From: Scleroderma bovista
Lineage: Eukaryota > Basidiomycota > Agaricomycetes > Boletales > Sclerodermataceae
Assembly (NCBI GenBank): GCA_037178675.1
Contig: JAYMGJ010000572.1
Location: forward strand, 1 to 64,000
DNA length: 64,000 bases
Direction of reading: 5' to 3'
Under the pieces are notes generated by a model. It searched no databases. It was given only the letters and a program-made list of their open reading frames with translations, and was not told the DNA's origin. Of the stretch, positions 11,316 through 21,901 are shown one piece after another. A program made the translations under genes and the position numbers. How positions within the stretch are numbered: the first letter of the stretch is position 1; each line of letters opens with the position of its first letter.

Positions 11316-14300
11316 CTACGACAAACGCTTCCTTTCTCCTTGATGCATGAATTCCCAGCACAGATTCCCCGGTTCCACTCCAAGGATACCTTGCACCTCC
11401 ACCCTGCTCATCTCACAAAGCTCGCGCACGCTGCTGACCTTGTTCATCACATACTTGACGTTCTTGGCCGTGATCCCGGGAAGACATCGCAGCAACTCTT
11501 CCGCTGCTGCGTGTACGCCTGCGCCAACTTCAGGGTCTTCTTCGGCCCCAATTGCTATCGCTCGTGCTGGATCTGGCTCGGAGTTGTTGGCCTTTAGGTC
11601 ATTGAAGATGTCCGCCGTCGCGTAAGGGGAGGACGACCATATGATTCGCATCCGCGGAAAGTGCAGCGTCAGAAGAACAATTTTTGATTGAACCGAAGGA
11701 GGAGCTCGCTCGTCTTCCGTAGGCCCCTTACCTCGTGCAGAAGGATACTTTGCTGAAGGCCTTGCATATGACTTCGCTGTTTCCGCGACTGTCTACATGC
11801 ACGTGTAGCGCAGCAAAGACGTTCAGGCGGATAGACACGAACCTCGAGTGAAAATGCCTTGTTCTCTTCAAACTCGATTAGTAAAATAGGCTGTTTGTAG
11901 TGTACGGACATGAGCTCGCACTGCGTATAGCTTGCGAATCCTGTTTAAGTGAATCCTGCATCCTGCTATCAAGAATGACTTACAGCCGACCACTGTTGAA
12001 GCTAGAAATCAAGTCAGGTATGCTCTTGCGCTCGACACACATATCTGGTGTCAGGATGTAGTCCCCAACAGTCAGCGTAGCAGGAACGACCAGTAGACCA
12101 GCTGCGTGGAGCAAAGAAGGTAGGGTCGACCGAAACTCTCTCATGTCCACGATGACCTCAGCGATCAAATGAGAATGCAAGCGTTATTTTTTCGAGACAA
12201 GAGGCAAGCAGACCTGTGAAGCTTGTGAACTCAATTCCTTCCGGCCGCCAGCCAAGCGAGTGCTGATCGTCTTTATCAGCTCATCACCAGGCTTTGCTCG
12301 TTTGTCTTCATATATAGGAAGAAGCATAGACTACAAGATCTGCACGTCAGTTACCGCTTGGCTGGGAGAGAAACTGGTCAACATACACCTCGCTCCTTGA
12401 TCAGCCGCTCGAAGGACTCCTTTTCTCGCCGCAGACCAGTCAGGTATTTATGTTCCTCGCAGCTCAACTGGTAAATCATGAAGTAGACTCTGACGGCAAG
12501 GCCAGGATGGGAGTTTTTGTACACCTGTAAAACTACTTCCTTTCTGATACTATCAATTGCATGAGGGGAGGGACGCACCTCGATACGGCGAACGAATTCA
12601 AGACTAGGCTCAAACATCACGATGAACATCGGTTGCAGTTCTGCTAGAACACGATCGTCTGAGTCATCTGAATATGCCCTTACCACAATAGTTTGCTCTG
12701 GGGGCAGCAACCCATACTGGGTGTCAAAGTCGCCTTCAAGTTGGCTCGCAATGATTCCCTCCAGCAACTGAAAGTCATCCTGAGCGACTAGGAGTTCATT
12801 CAGTGATGTTGTATTTTGCGTTGCCAGACTGCGAGGCGGTCAATATTAGGATGGTAGATGTAGGAGTAAAGAGTAAACCTTACAATCCCGCGATGTCTTC
12901 GTCGTCGTCGTCGATGACAATGACTTCTGGCTTTGGATCCGGCTGAGGATTCCTCAGCGCAGTTGAAGGCCCACCACCACGGACCCGACGCCTGTTCGCA
13001 CTCCGTTCTTGTCGTACTGTATCCTTTCTCTTCAAAGCTTCGCTCAAAGTTTTTGAGTTCCCAGCTGCAGAGCTGTCCGATGGCTTTGGTGCACTACGAG
13101 TCGACTCCACAGAGCCATGCGATTGATTCTTTCCGTCCCCCTTCTGACTGGCGAGTTTACCTTTCCAGAACAAATATTGACGTAGCTTCGCCTCCATCAT
13201 AGTCCGGCCACGTTGGCCTTTGGGCGCGTCAACGTCCATCTCTGAAAGGAACTCGCTGACAAGAGCAGATGACCGAGAAGATGAGGTCATTACTAACACC
13301 GTGTTGGAACCCCTGACATCTGACATCCGATCAACTGTGGCCAAATCACGATTATGAAACACACACTTGCTAGTGATTCCTGTCTCAATGTTTCTTCTTC
13401 GATCTCTTGCAGCACATCTGAGAGAAGTTCCCATTTGGGCAGTTCTTCAAGGACCGGGTCCATCCCGTCCGGTATCCATGCCTTCGGCCGCTTTATGCGC
13501 CCCTCCACTTCGTCCAGGGCATCCCACACGTCTTGATCATCCAGAAGATTATCCATATTGGAAGGCTGATCGGCCAGTTTCTTCGAAAGAGTATAACATC
13601 TTCGTTTGGCAGTCTGGAAGATGACATTGGCAGCATCTGTGAGCATCCACGGCGATTGGTTTTGGCGTGCCGAGCCACTAGCCGTGGTTGTGTTGGACCT
13701 GATGAGCGTCTCGAGATACCCATGAAAGGAAAGAGCATCGTATGTGAGGAGGTAGCTGTGAGGTAGTACCGGTCAACCATCGAAAGAAAAGGGCCCTGTA
13801 ACAATGCCCTTACGATAAAAGGCGGCGAAGCGTGGCCAGATCGCTGACGAGCTGTTTCGTCCTTGGTCCTACTTTGTGCCACACAGGGTCCAGTTGTCTG
13901 CGCACAACGGCATCGAACGACTTGAAGTATGCACTTTCAACAGTAAGGTCGTCCAGGTCGAGCTGTAAACGGTTCGGGACGTTACAGGAACGGATAGGTG
14001 TTATTGAAAAAATTACTAACTGTCATGTGTGAACGTTTTAATTCAGAGAGGGTAGTTGTCATGCATTGAACTATGGCATGGTGGATAGCATGCATCGGTT
14101 CCGTTAGATGCTGATACAACTCGATGACGTCCGCTTTTCGGGTCTCAAGACTTTCTTTGACGGCATCGTGGAATCTGTCCAGGACGTTCAGAATATCAGA
14201 AACGTAAGTTACAAATACATACCGAGGATAGATGTGTACGGTACGTAGCTGAAGCTCTTTCATGATATTCCGGAGGGGCGATAATCCACTTGTGATATGC

Positions 14301-14887
14301 TCGGGCTGATCAGAGAACGCTTTGAGGAAGCCGGTAGTATTTTTCTCGCGATAGAGACGGACAATGAATGCTTCCAATGCCAAGGCAGTGACTCTGAGGA
14401 GAGTCAACCCGTGGTCACAACCGATATGCGATCAAGGGATACCTTTCGGCATGTAAAACAATGATCCCAGTGATGAGTTCGGTGGGGATGTCAGACTGCA
14501 GCATATCCACGACTAATATCCGTGAAGTTATGGAGAAGAGACCGCCTTTCTTGTAAAGATCCTGTCTTGGTTGATATACGTGAATCTTGAATCCCGGTTG
14601 CAACGGATTCACTCAAACCTATCTCTTTTGCCCATTTCATAACCGACGGCACGCAGACCGGGTCTTCTGCACCCCATGATACCCAGCTCTTCGCCTATGG
14701 CTGCCTCTTCTTCTGGCGTGGCATTGATAAGTAGAACCAAATTCTGCGAAGAGTCGTAAATTTTCATGAGCGTGCAAACCACGCGCCGAAGGCCAAGACC
14801 GCGAGCGAGGAGTAGCAGCTCGCTAGTAGACGGATCATGTATCTTCTCCAAAATCTCCTTGTGGAACGAAAGGAGTGGCGCAGCCAT
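11316..14887 (-). CDS. XPF/Rad16 (Rad1) DNA repair structure-specific endonuclease
   Basis: Twelve exons and eleven short introns can be spliced without interruption into a protein of roughly 1,000-1,050 residues. The order of segments matches XPF. The N-terminus is the inactivated helicase-like part, with ARGLG, then LYKKGG plus [10 protein letters not shown], then [20 protein letters not shown]. An acidic linker follows, ending in IVIDDDDED. The ERCC4 nuclease domain has the catalytic [14 protein letters not shown] signature (about 12010-12070). The C-terminal tail has tandem helix-hairpin-helix sequence ([18 protein letters not shown], about 11400-11480). XPF pairs with ERCC1/Swi10 to cut on the 5' side of bubble lesions in nucleotide excision repair and to trim flaps in recombination. 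All catalytic motif residues are present, so the gene looks functional. The ATG at 14887 matches the family's usual start (M-A-x-P-L-L). Its 5' end has been copied elsewhere in the window. Confidence 0.92.
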
Positions 14888-15380
14888 GTCGCTGGACTGT
14901 CAAACTAATGTCAGTGCCTTAGCTCTTCAGCGCTTCGGCGTTGAAGGCAAGCTGAAAGGATTGAGCGCGTCCGAGATGCAGCCAAGTTGAAAAGTGAGCC
15001 CAACCTTAGGCGGCCTATGGAAGTACCTAAGTACATAATACCACAAGTGTGTTACATAATGACAAAGGAGACCACGGCGTGACGCTGGGCAGCCTTCGGC
15101 CCAAATAGCAACTCGCTGCAGTGCTCCTCTTGAAAATTTTTGTGGAACGGAGGGAGCTACGCAGCCATCTCTTGACGACTGAACAATGCTTAAGGAGGGC
15201 CCTGGTAGTAGAGTGCGGCTTGCGATGTACTCGATAGGACTCGTGTAAGTTTCTTGGGCCCAATCTTACTTATCAGGGGGTTAACTGTGTGCTTCTCGCT
15301 CTTATCTTGTACGTACTAATTAGCTAGCAACCAGGATTCAACCTCTCCAACCGACTACCCCCCTTCAACGGCGAACTTCC
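14888..15380. other. Divergent promoter region between XPF and the first transporter
   Basis: The XPF gene and the first MFS gene start head to head here, so both promoters must lie in these 490 bases. The stretch also contains a short copy of the XPF 5' end (entry at 15110-15195). A tract of short polypyrimidine runs precedes the MFS start codon. Confidence 0.6.
15110..15195 (-). pseudogene. Short diverged copy of the XPF 5' end
   Basis: On the plus strand the block TTTTTGTGGAACGGAGGGAG, followed by a GCAGCCAT start-codon region and a GAC.ACTG.. leader, mirrors the authentic XPF exon 1 start at about 14840-14905. Only about 85 bases match and the reading frame is not kept. I interpret it as a leftover from the duplication that also produced the larger fragment at 17425-17865. 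Because it is short, confidence is moderate. Confidence 0.55.
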
Positions 15381-17351
15381 ATGAATAGGGCATCCACAGA
15401 TCAGCTTTTAGGCCATCCCGAGATAGACCCAGATGTTGAGGAGTGCAGGGTGTCTACAGACACCGATCTGCTCCTCGGCGATTCACACCAGCAACGTGAA
15501 CTCGAGAAGAGACTCCTGCGAAAGCTGGATCTGCGGGTCGCTTTTCTTACTCTTGTATACATGATAAACTATGTAAGTTCAAATTCTCCTGCTTTACACT
15601 CAAAGGCTTATCAAGGTCTAGATGGTCAGATCTAATGTCGCGTGAGCTCGCTCTTGGCAAATCGATACCGGAGGTTTGCTGATTCTTGAAAAGGTCTGCG
15701 CGACTAAAAGGCCTGGAAGAGGACCTTCACATGACAGGACAGCAGTTCAATACTCTTATCAGTTGCTTTTATGTCGGTTATGTACTCATGCAAATACCAT
15801 CGTGAGTGCACTATCTCGCTTATTGTTTGAAACCAGTGCTCAGGTGTCGCAGGAACATGTTTCTCAATCAACTTAGCAGACCATCTACTTACATCTCCTG
15901 TTGCGTGCTTCTGTGGGGGGTCATCTCCATTGGGACTGGTCAGTGGGCCTCTTGTTGTTTTGACATATCTTTCAACCTTTTTGCAGGTGCCTCCCAGAGG
16001 TTAGTTGGCAGAAACTGTTTTTTCTACCGATTCAGCTGGGTTGGGTAGTTTCCGCATGGCCCTTATATTGCGGTTCCTACTTGGCTTCTCGGAGGCGGCG
16101 TTCTATCCTGGTGCCCTATTCATACTTTCCACATGGTATGTATTATTTGCCATCGAAAGGTGTTACATCACAACTCAAATGTTCAAGGTACAAGTGCGAT
16201 GAACTCGGTTTGAGGGTGGCATACATCTTTTGTGGTGCCTCGATTAGCGCTTCGCTGGGTTATCTCGTCGAATCTTCGATCCTTACCATAATGGACGGGA
16301 AGCTTGGCTATGCAGCCTGGAGGTAAGAATTAAAGGGCAGTTGATCGTTGGACATACTGCATCGCTCTTACAGGTGGCTGTTTTTCATCGAAGGCGGGAT
16401 GACATGCGTTATTGCTCTGGTGGCCTTCTACATGGTTCCCAATTTCCCCAGCACACGGGCGCCATGGCTGACTTCTGAAGAGCAATTCTTAGCGCGCAAA
16501 AGGATGGCTAAAGATATACGTGGAATTACGGACAATTCGCTCAAGGGCAGTAAGGCATCTGGCCTCGTGGATGCCTTCACTGATTCGACAGTGTGGTGGT
16601 TGGCTACTGCGTTGGCCTTCTTGAATATTTCGCAATCTTTCATAACGTTCTTCCCCACTATAGTGGCCACGATGGGATACAGTCCATCAATCACTCTTTT
16701 ACTTTGCGTCCCTCCACAAATAGTGAATATGATGACATCGTTCTTTGTATCGAGGTCCGTTCTGTGTTCTATCTTTGTCGTCTATGGCTCTTAGCTTTTT
16801 CATAGCCATTCGGACATGACTAGAGAACGTTTCTGGCATTTTACCGGCTCTATATCGATGAGTATCATTGGTTTTACCATCGCAGCCTCGACGATGAACC
16901 ATACCTTTCGCTACATGTCTCTGTGAGTTTGACGGTCCATCGGCTGTACAGTTAAACGTCTCATCATGATATGGATAGGTTCCTCATGTGCCCGTCTATA
17001 GTCACGTATGTCATACTGACAGCATGGGCTAACGACTCTATACCTGAACCACCGAAACGAGCGGTTGTCATTGCCTTGCTCAACGTGAGTGCAACCATTG
17101 GGGACATTGTCTCGGCGTAAGTTCTGAATGTCACTCTGCACCCCTTTTATGCTAACGATAATGGCAGATACCTATGGCCATCCTCATGGGGGCCGTCATA
17201 TTCCAAATCATTCTTTCTCTGTACTCTGACGTCTTTGGGTTCACTTTGCATGCTGTGGGGGCTTCGAACACGGTTCGTGTGGCTGAACGCGAAAGCAAAG
17301 ACGAATGAACTTGCACTGGGCTTGCCCGCAGGATTTAGATATATCACCTAG
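15381..17351 (+). CDS. MFS transporter, allantoate permease-like (array copy 1)
   Basis: Eleven exons splice into about 450 residues of a major facilitator with twelve predicted membrane segments, of the anion:cation symporter (Dal5/Tna1-like) type. Diagnostic segments are an N-terminal ...RELEKRLLRKLDLRV cytosolic stretch, GQQFNTLISCFYVGYVLMQIPS in helix 2, RFLLGFSEAAFYPG, STWYKCDELGLR, YAAWRWLFFIEGG and a C-terminal GFRYIT end. Family members import small organic anions or ureides across the plasma membrane; the substrate here cannot be read from sequence. All intron phases match those of the two downstream copies. One oddity is the D-R-S-N loop motif after helix 1, where copies 2 and 3 have Asp and this copy reads Val (codon GTC at 15624-15626). 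Expected to be a plasma-membrane protein. Confidence 0.85.
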
Positions 17352-17424
17352 TTTGTTTCATCAGGAAGGTTAGAAGTGGACTAGTACTTGGTCTGAATCA
17401 TGTTACTGCAGACTAGTCCTACCA

Positions 17425-17865
17425 CACTTCTAATGCCAGAGCAGCGACTTTGAGGAGATCACAACCAAGATGCGACCAGGGGCTACCTTTCATTCAAGGG
17501 GATGATTTCGGTAATTCGGTGGGTATGTTGGACCGAAACGATCGTCGAATTTCTCGCAAAGGTTCTATTAATATCTTGGTTAATATAAAATTTGAGCCTG
17601 GGGGCGGTATTCAAACCTCTGCCCATTTTATAACCGACCATCCGTACTGTGGGTTTTTGAAACCTGTAAGTACATACCTTATTTCTAAATTCTCGCCCAT
17701 TGCGGCGTTCTCTTCTGGCGCGACATTGATGAATAGAATCAAATTCTGCGGGGTCTGTCGTGGATTTTCATCAAACTACACGCCGAAAGCCAGAGAAACG
17801 AACTAGCAGTTTGCTGTCGACGAATAAAGCGCGTATCCTCCTGTGGAACGAAGTGAGTGACGAAA
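17425..17865 (-). pseudogene. Truncated duplicate of the XPF 5' end
   Basis: The plus-strand sequence parallels authentic XPF 14378-14890 block by block. CAGCGACTTTGAGGAGA corresponds to the exon 3 start, then come CAACC.AGATGCGA, GATTTCGGTAATTCGGTGGG, GCCCATTTTATAACCGAC, TCTTCTGGCGCGACATTGAT and finally TCCTGTGGAACGAA near the start codon. Several gaps and frame breaks, including loss of most of exon 2, make it noncoding. It covers only exons 1 to early 3, ends about 75 bases past the stop of transporter copy 1, and has the same orientation as the real gene. It therefore marks an old segmental duplication in which an XPF-5'-end plus transporter unit was repeated. Confidence 0.75.
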
Positions 17866-18155
17866 CATGTAGAGCAGTGTTCCTTGCGTGTTGTAATTAG
17901 TGTTTTGCATCCCTCTGATTCCCTGTGTCATTTTGCAACACTGGTCAAGTGATACTTGACATTGTTTGTTCATCCGTGATTAGAATTTAGTACCATTACT
18001 CAAAATGCCGCCTGCATCAGCAGAACCCTTGCTTGCGGCATGCACTTTGGATTGCTTAAGTTGATTACCTGATGGAGTCTATCAGATGCATAGCACTAGT
18101 AACTAGTATATAGTATTGATCTCTTCATCTGCTATGCAGAAGACACCATCCAAGG
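17866..18155. other. Spacer containing a short dispersed repeat
   Basis: The spacer between the XPF fragment and the Helitron helicase remnant. It includes AAATGCCGCCTGCATCAGCA (18003-18022) followed by GAACCCTTGCTTG, nearly identical to sequence at 59320-59350 and partly to 59575-59598. I take it as one end of a transposon-related repeat. Confidence 0.5.
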
Positions 18156-18159
18156 GTGC

Positions 18160-18849
18160 ACATTGAATGGGAGAGAGGTGGCACTGGCCACACGGTCAAC
18201 AAACAAGAAGTCCAGGCAAGAATTGCCAGCCATGGTGGAATTAGCAATAGGCATGAAGGTGATGGTGACCACAAATGTAGAGACAGACCAGGATATTACC
18301 AACAGCATACACAGAACCATCGTGGACATAATACTGCACCCTGATGAAACATACCCAAAGGAGGAACAAGATGTGGTGTTGAAGAATGTACCATTATACC
18401 TCTTGGTGAAGCTAGAATGCACGCGAGCCACACCATTAAAAGGTCTAGAGGCAGCTGTCATATCTGTTGAACTCACTACCAAGTCCATGCAAGTCCAGGT
18501 TGTCGAGAACAATGGAAATCAACCACAGCAAACAGTCAAATGGTGTCAATTTCCGGTTACAGCAGTGTACACATTCATGGACTATCAATCACAAGGTTAA
18601 ACAGTCCCATGCATTGTGGTGGATATAGCAACACCACCTACAGGGGGCCTTAGCCTGTTCAACCTCTATGTCACGCTCTCGCGCAGTTCAGGGAAATCAA
18701 CCATACAACTGCTGAGGGATTTCAATGCCAAAGTATTCCAAGCATCACATAGCTCGCAACTACTTGCCGAAGATGATCGATTAAAAGAACTCGACATGGA
18801 GACGAAGGAGCAATGGGGAAGAAATGAAAGAGGGCGGCAGCGAAACTGA
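18160..18849 (+). pseudogene. Helitron PIF1-like helicase, C-terminal remnant
   Basis: The translation carries the C-terminal end of the PIF1/Pfh1-type helicase of fungal Helitrons: a GMKVMVTTNVETD segment, IVDIILHPDE, then FMDYQSQG.TVPCIVVDIATPP, GGLSLFNLYVTLSRSSG and LLRDFNAKVF. A TAA at 18598-18600 interrupts the frame inside the conserved YQSQG-(Q)-T motif, where Gln (CAA) is expected, and reading resumes in the same frame. Walker A and B and the Rep nuclease portion are absent. In an intact element this helicase would unwind DNA during rolling-circle transposition. Here it is a dead 5'-truncated copy lying between transporter copies 1 and 2. Confidence 0.85.
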
Positions 18850-19349
18850 AGGGAAGGAGATGGCGAGGACGAGAGAGCTCGATAGAGAGGCACCAAACAA
18901 GGCATAATAGGACGCATCCAAGGGAGAATTTCATATTTCTCACGCTCGTCCAGAAAAGGGAACACTTTCAAAGTTGGGAGGTTCTCACGATATAAGGTCA
19001 TCCCAGACTCTCCAAGCAAGGGAATTTCGATCTCGACCACTGTGCCAATGCTTGTGTGATTCTTGGAACGCGATGTCCAATTCTGTTTCGAGGCCGTAGA
19101 ATAGAGTAAAGAAGGTGTTTGCCGTCTGCGATGGCTTTATTCTAGGACTTAGAAATAATTGAAGAGGAGAAATGCCAGTCCTTCGGCATCCTCCAGGTCA
19201 ACTCCATCTAAAGACTAATCTGGGTTATTTGGTGGTTGACTTGATATGGCGGTCTTTCGAGACGTGCTTCTCAATACTCTTATCTTACATGCACTTACTG
19301 GCAAGGTGTCATGGCGCCTCGCAGCATCGTCCTTCAACAGCTCCCTTCC
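18850..19349. other. Helitron flank and promoter region of transporter copy 2
   Basis: The left part is the repeat listed at 18915-19040. The right part is the upstream region of transporter copy 2, with its last 40 bases (TTCAAC...CTTCCATGAATA) resembling the same position before copy 1. No gene is seen. Confidence 0.55.
18915..19040 (+). repeat. Dispersed repeat shared with 59450-59560
   Basis: The blocks CTCACGCTCG.CCAG.AAAGG, ACTTTCAAA.GTT, TTCTCACGA..TAAGGT, TCCCAGA and CTCTCCAAGCAAGGGAA occur in the same order and spacing at both sites. This copy follows the Helitron helicase remnant directly. It is probably the 3' noncoding part of the same element. Confidence 0.7.
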
Positions 19350-21343
19350 ATGAATACTTCGCCCAGCGCACCCACAGAACGGCTTTTGAGCCATCCAGCT
19401 GAGACATACCCAGATGAAGTTGAGGAATGTAGGGCGTCTACAGACACCGATCTGCTCCTTGGCGATCCACATATGCAGCGTAAACTCGAGAAGAGGCTTT
19501 TGCGAAAGCTGGACCTGAGGGTTGCTTTTCTTGCTCTTCTACACTCGATAAACTATGTAAGTTCGACGTCCCTCACTATACATTTGGGAAAAACTTATTA
19601 GGGACCCGAGATAGACAGAGGTAATATCGCGTATGTTTGACCTTGTCGGATCAACGTCCGAGATCGCTGATGCCTGCAAAGCTCTGCACGATTGAAAGGT
19701 TTGGAAGAGGACCTTCACATGGCGGGACAGCAGTTCAATGCTCTTATCAGTTGCTTCTATGTCGGTTATGTGCTCATGCAAGTACCATCGTACGTGTGCT
19801 ATTTTACTTGCTATGTGACGCTAGCGCTGAGGAGTCGCAGAAACATTTTCCTGAACCAACTGAACAGACCATCTGTGTACATCTCGTGCTGTGTATTTCT
19901 ATGGGGAATTATTTCCATTATTATTGGTCAGTATAGCCTCTGTGGTTTTGGTGTCACCCTTCAACTTTTCTCAGGTGTTTCCCAAAGGTTAGTTTGCAGA
20001 AGCTAGGGTTTCTACCGACTCAGTTTGGTAGTTTTCGAGCGGCCCTTATATCCCGGTTCCTACTTGGCTTCTCGCAGGCAGTGTTCTACCCTGGAGCTAT
20101 ATTCGTGCTCTCTACATGGTATATATATGTTGTCCATCATCGAGAGATATTTTTCCCAGCTGAATGTTCAAGGTACAAATGCGACGAACTCGGTTTGAGG
20201 ATAGCATACATCACTTGTGGTTCCACGCTTGGCACATCTTTTGGGTCTCTTATTGAATCAGGGATCTTTGTCACAATGGATGGAAAATTTGGTTACGCCG
20301 CCTGGAGGTAAGAATTAAGTAAAGGGTAGTTGATTTACTGCTTATTTAACACTCTTATAGGTGGCTATTTTTCATCGAAGGCGGTTTGACATGCGTTATT
20401 GCTCTGTTCGCTCTTTACTTGGTTCCTGATTTCCCAGCCATACGGGCGTCATGGCTCACAGCTGAAGAGCAACTGTTGGCGCAAAAAAGGATGGCTGAAA
20501 ATCTACGTGGAATTACGGACGATTCACTCAAGGGCACTCAGGTATCTGGGCTCATGGAATCCTTCACTGATTTGACAGTGTGGTGGTTAGCTACAGCGCT
20601 GTTGCTCTTGGAAATTTCGCAGTCATTCATGATGTTCTTCCCTACCATAGTGGCCACTATGGGGTACAGCCCATCAGTCACTCTTTTGCTTTGTGTTCCT
20701 CCACAAATACTGAATGTAATAGCATCATTCTTTGTAACGAGGTGCGTTCTGTGATTTATTTTGGTCCTTCATGATTTGTTGAACATTTTTGAACAAAGTC
20801 ACTCGGACATAACTAAAGAACGTTTCTGGCACACTACTGGTTGCATATCAATGGGAGTCATTGGTTTTACCATCGCGGCCTCGACAATGAACGACGCCCT
20901 TCGTTACACGTCTCTGTGAGTTTGACAGTCTTTCGATCATAGATCTAGATATCTCATAACTTGCATAGTTTCTTCATGCAATCATCCATAGTCTCGTACA
21001 TCGTGTTGGCAACATGGGCCAACAACTCTATACCTGAACCATCCAAACGAGCAGTCGTCATCGCCTTTCTCAACGTATTCGCAAGCATTGGAGACATTGT
21101 CATGCCGTAAGTCCTGAATAATTCCGTGTGCACCCTTTTTGCGCTAACAAGAAAGATAGGTACCTGTGGCCATCCTCATGGGGTCCGTCATATTCCAATT
21201 CATTCTTGGCCTGTACTTTGCTGTCCTTGATGACAGTTGGCATACTATGGGTGCTTCGAACACGTCTCTTGCGGTTCAACAGGCAAGCAAAGATCAATGA
21301 GCTTGCTCTAGGTTTTCCAACAGGATTTAGATATATAACCTAG
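19350..21343 (+). CDS. MFS transporter, allantoate permease-like (array copy 2)
   Basis: A tandem paralogue of the genes at 15381 and 21902, with the same eleven exons and the same intron phases. The protein has the conserved I-D-R-G-N loop motif after helix 1, GQQFNALISCFYVGYVLMQVPS, RFLLGFSQAVFYPG, STWYKCDELGLR, the YAAWRWLFFIEGG helix and the FRYIT terminus. The ATG at 19350 is chosen because its context matches the start of copy 1; an in-frame ATG at 19311 would add 13 residues. All exons stay open, so the gene looks intact. Relative to copy 1 it has kept the Asp of the loop motif. Likely a plasma-membrane importer of a small organic anion; the substrate is unknown. Confidence 0.83.
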
Positions 21344-21901
21344 TTCATTGGGTTAGGATATAATGACATCAATGACATCCTTAGGGCCAATCCTTATGAT
21401 TGATCTGTTTCTTGCCTGGACTACTCTGCTGTGCACTGCAGCACACCTTACAGCCATTCTTTAATGGTATACTCGTTCAAGATGGATGCTCATTTACTCC
21501 CGTGACCGATTATTGATGAATATACATTCGAAAACCATTGATCGGGGACTTGACAAAACAGTACTAGTGTAGCATGTCAAGATCCATAACTACTAGTTCA
21601 TACTTGGATATTGTAGTTTCCAACTCTGCTTGACTACATTTGTTTCTGGACGACTGACGGATCGGGAACACAGGAATAGATCTCCTGTAGACACCTAGCC
21701 TGTTGATCATGAAAGTTTCGTAGAAATTTACTAGGAATGGGGATTTGGATTGACGGAAAAGCAGCTACATAGCTATTGGAACCCTGCAACATGCATTTGG
21801 TTTTGATACGTGTTTGAGGCAAATATTCCCAAATAACCGCTGTATCTTTGAGCGCTTCACATGGATACTCTGGCATGCTTCCACCGCTTTCCCCCGCCTC
21901 C
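21344..21901. other. Spacer between transporter copies 2 and 3
   Basis: This is AT-rich sequence with no gene and, unlike the spacer after copy 1, no XPF-derived fragment that I can recognise. The right end serves as promoter and leader of copy 3. Confidence 0.6.
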
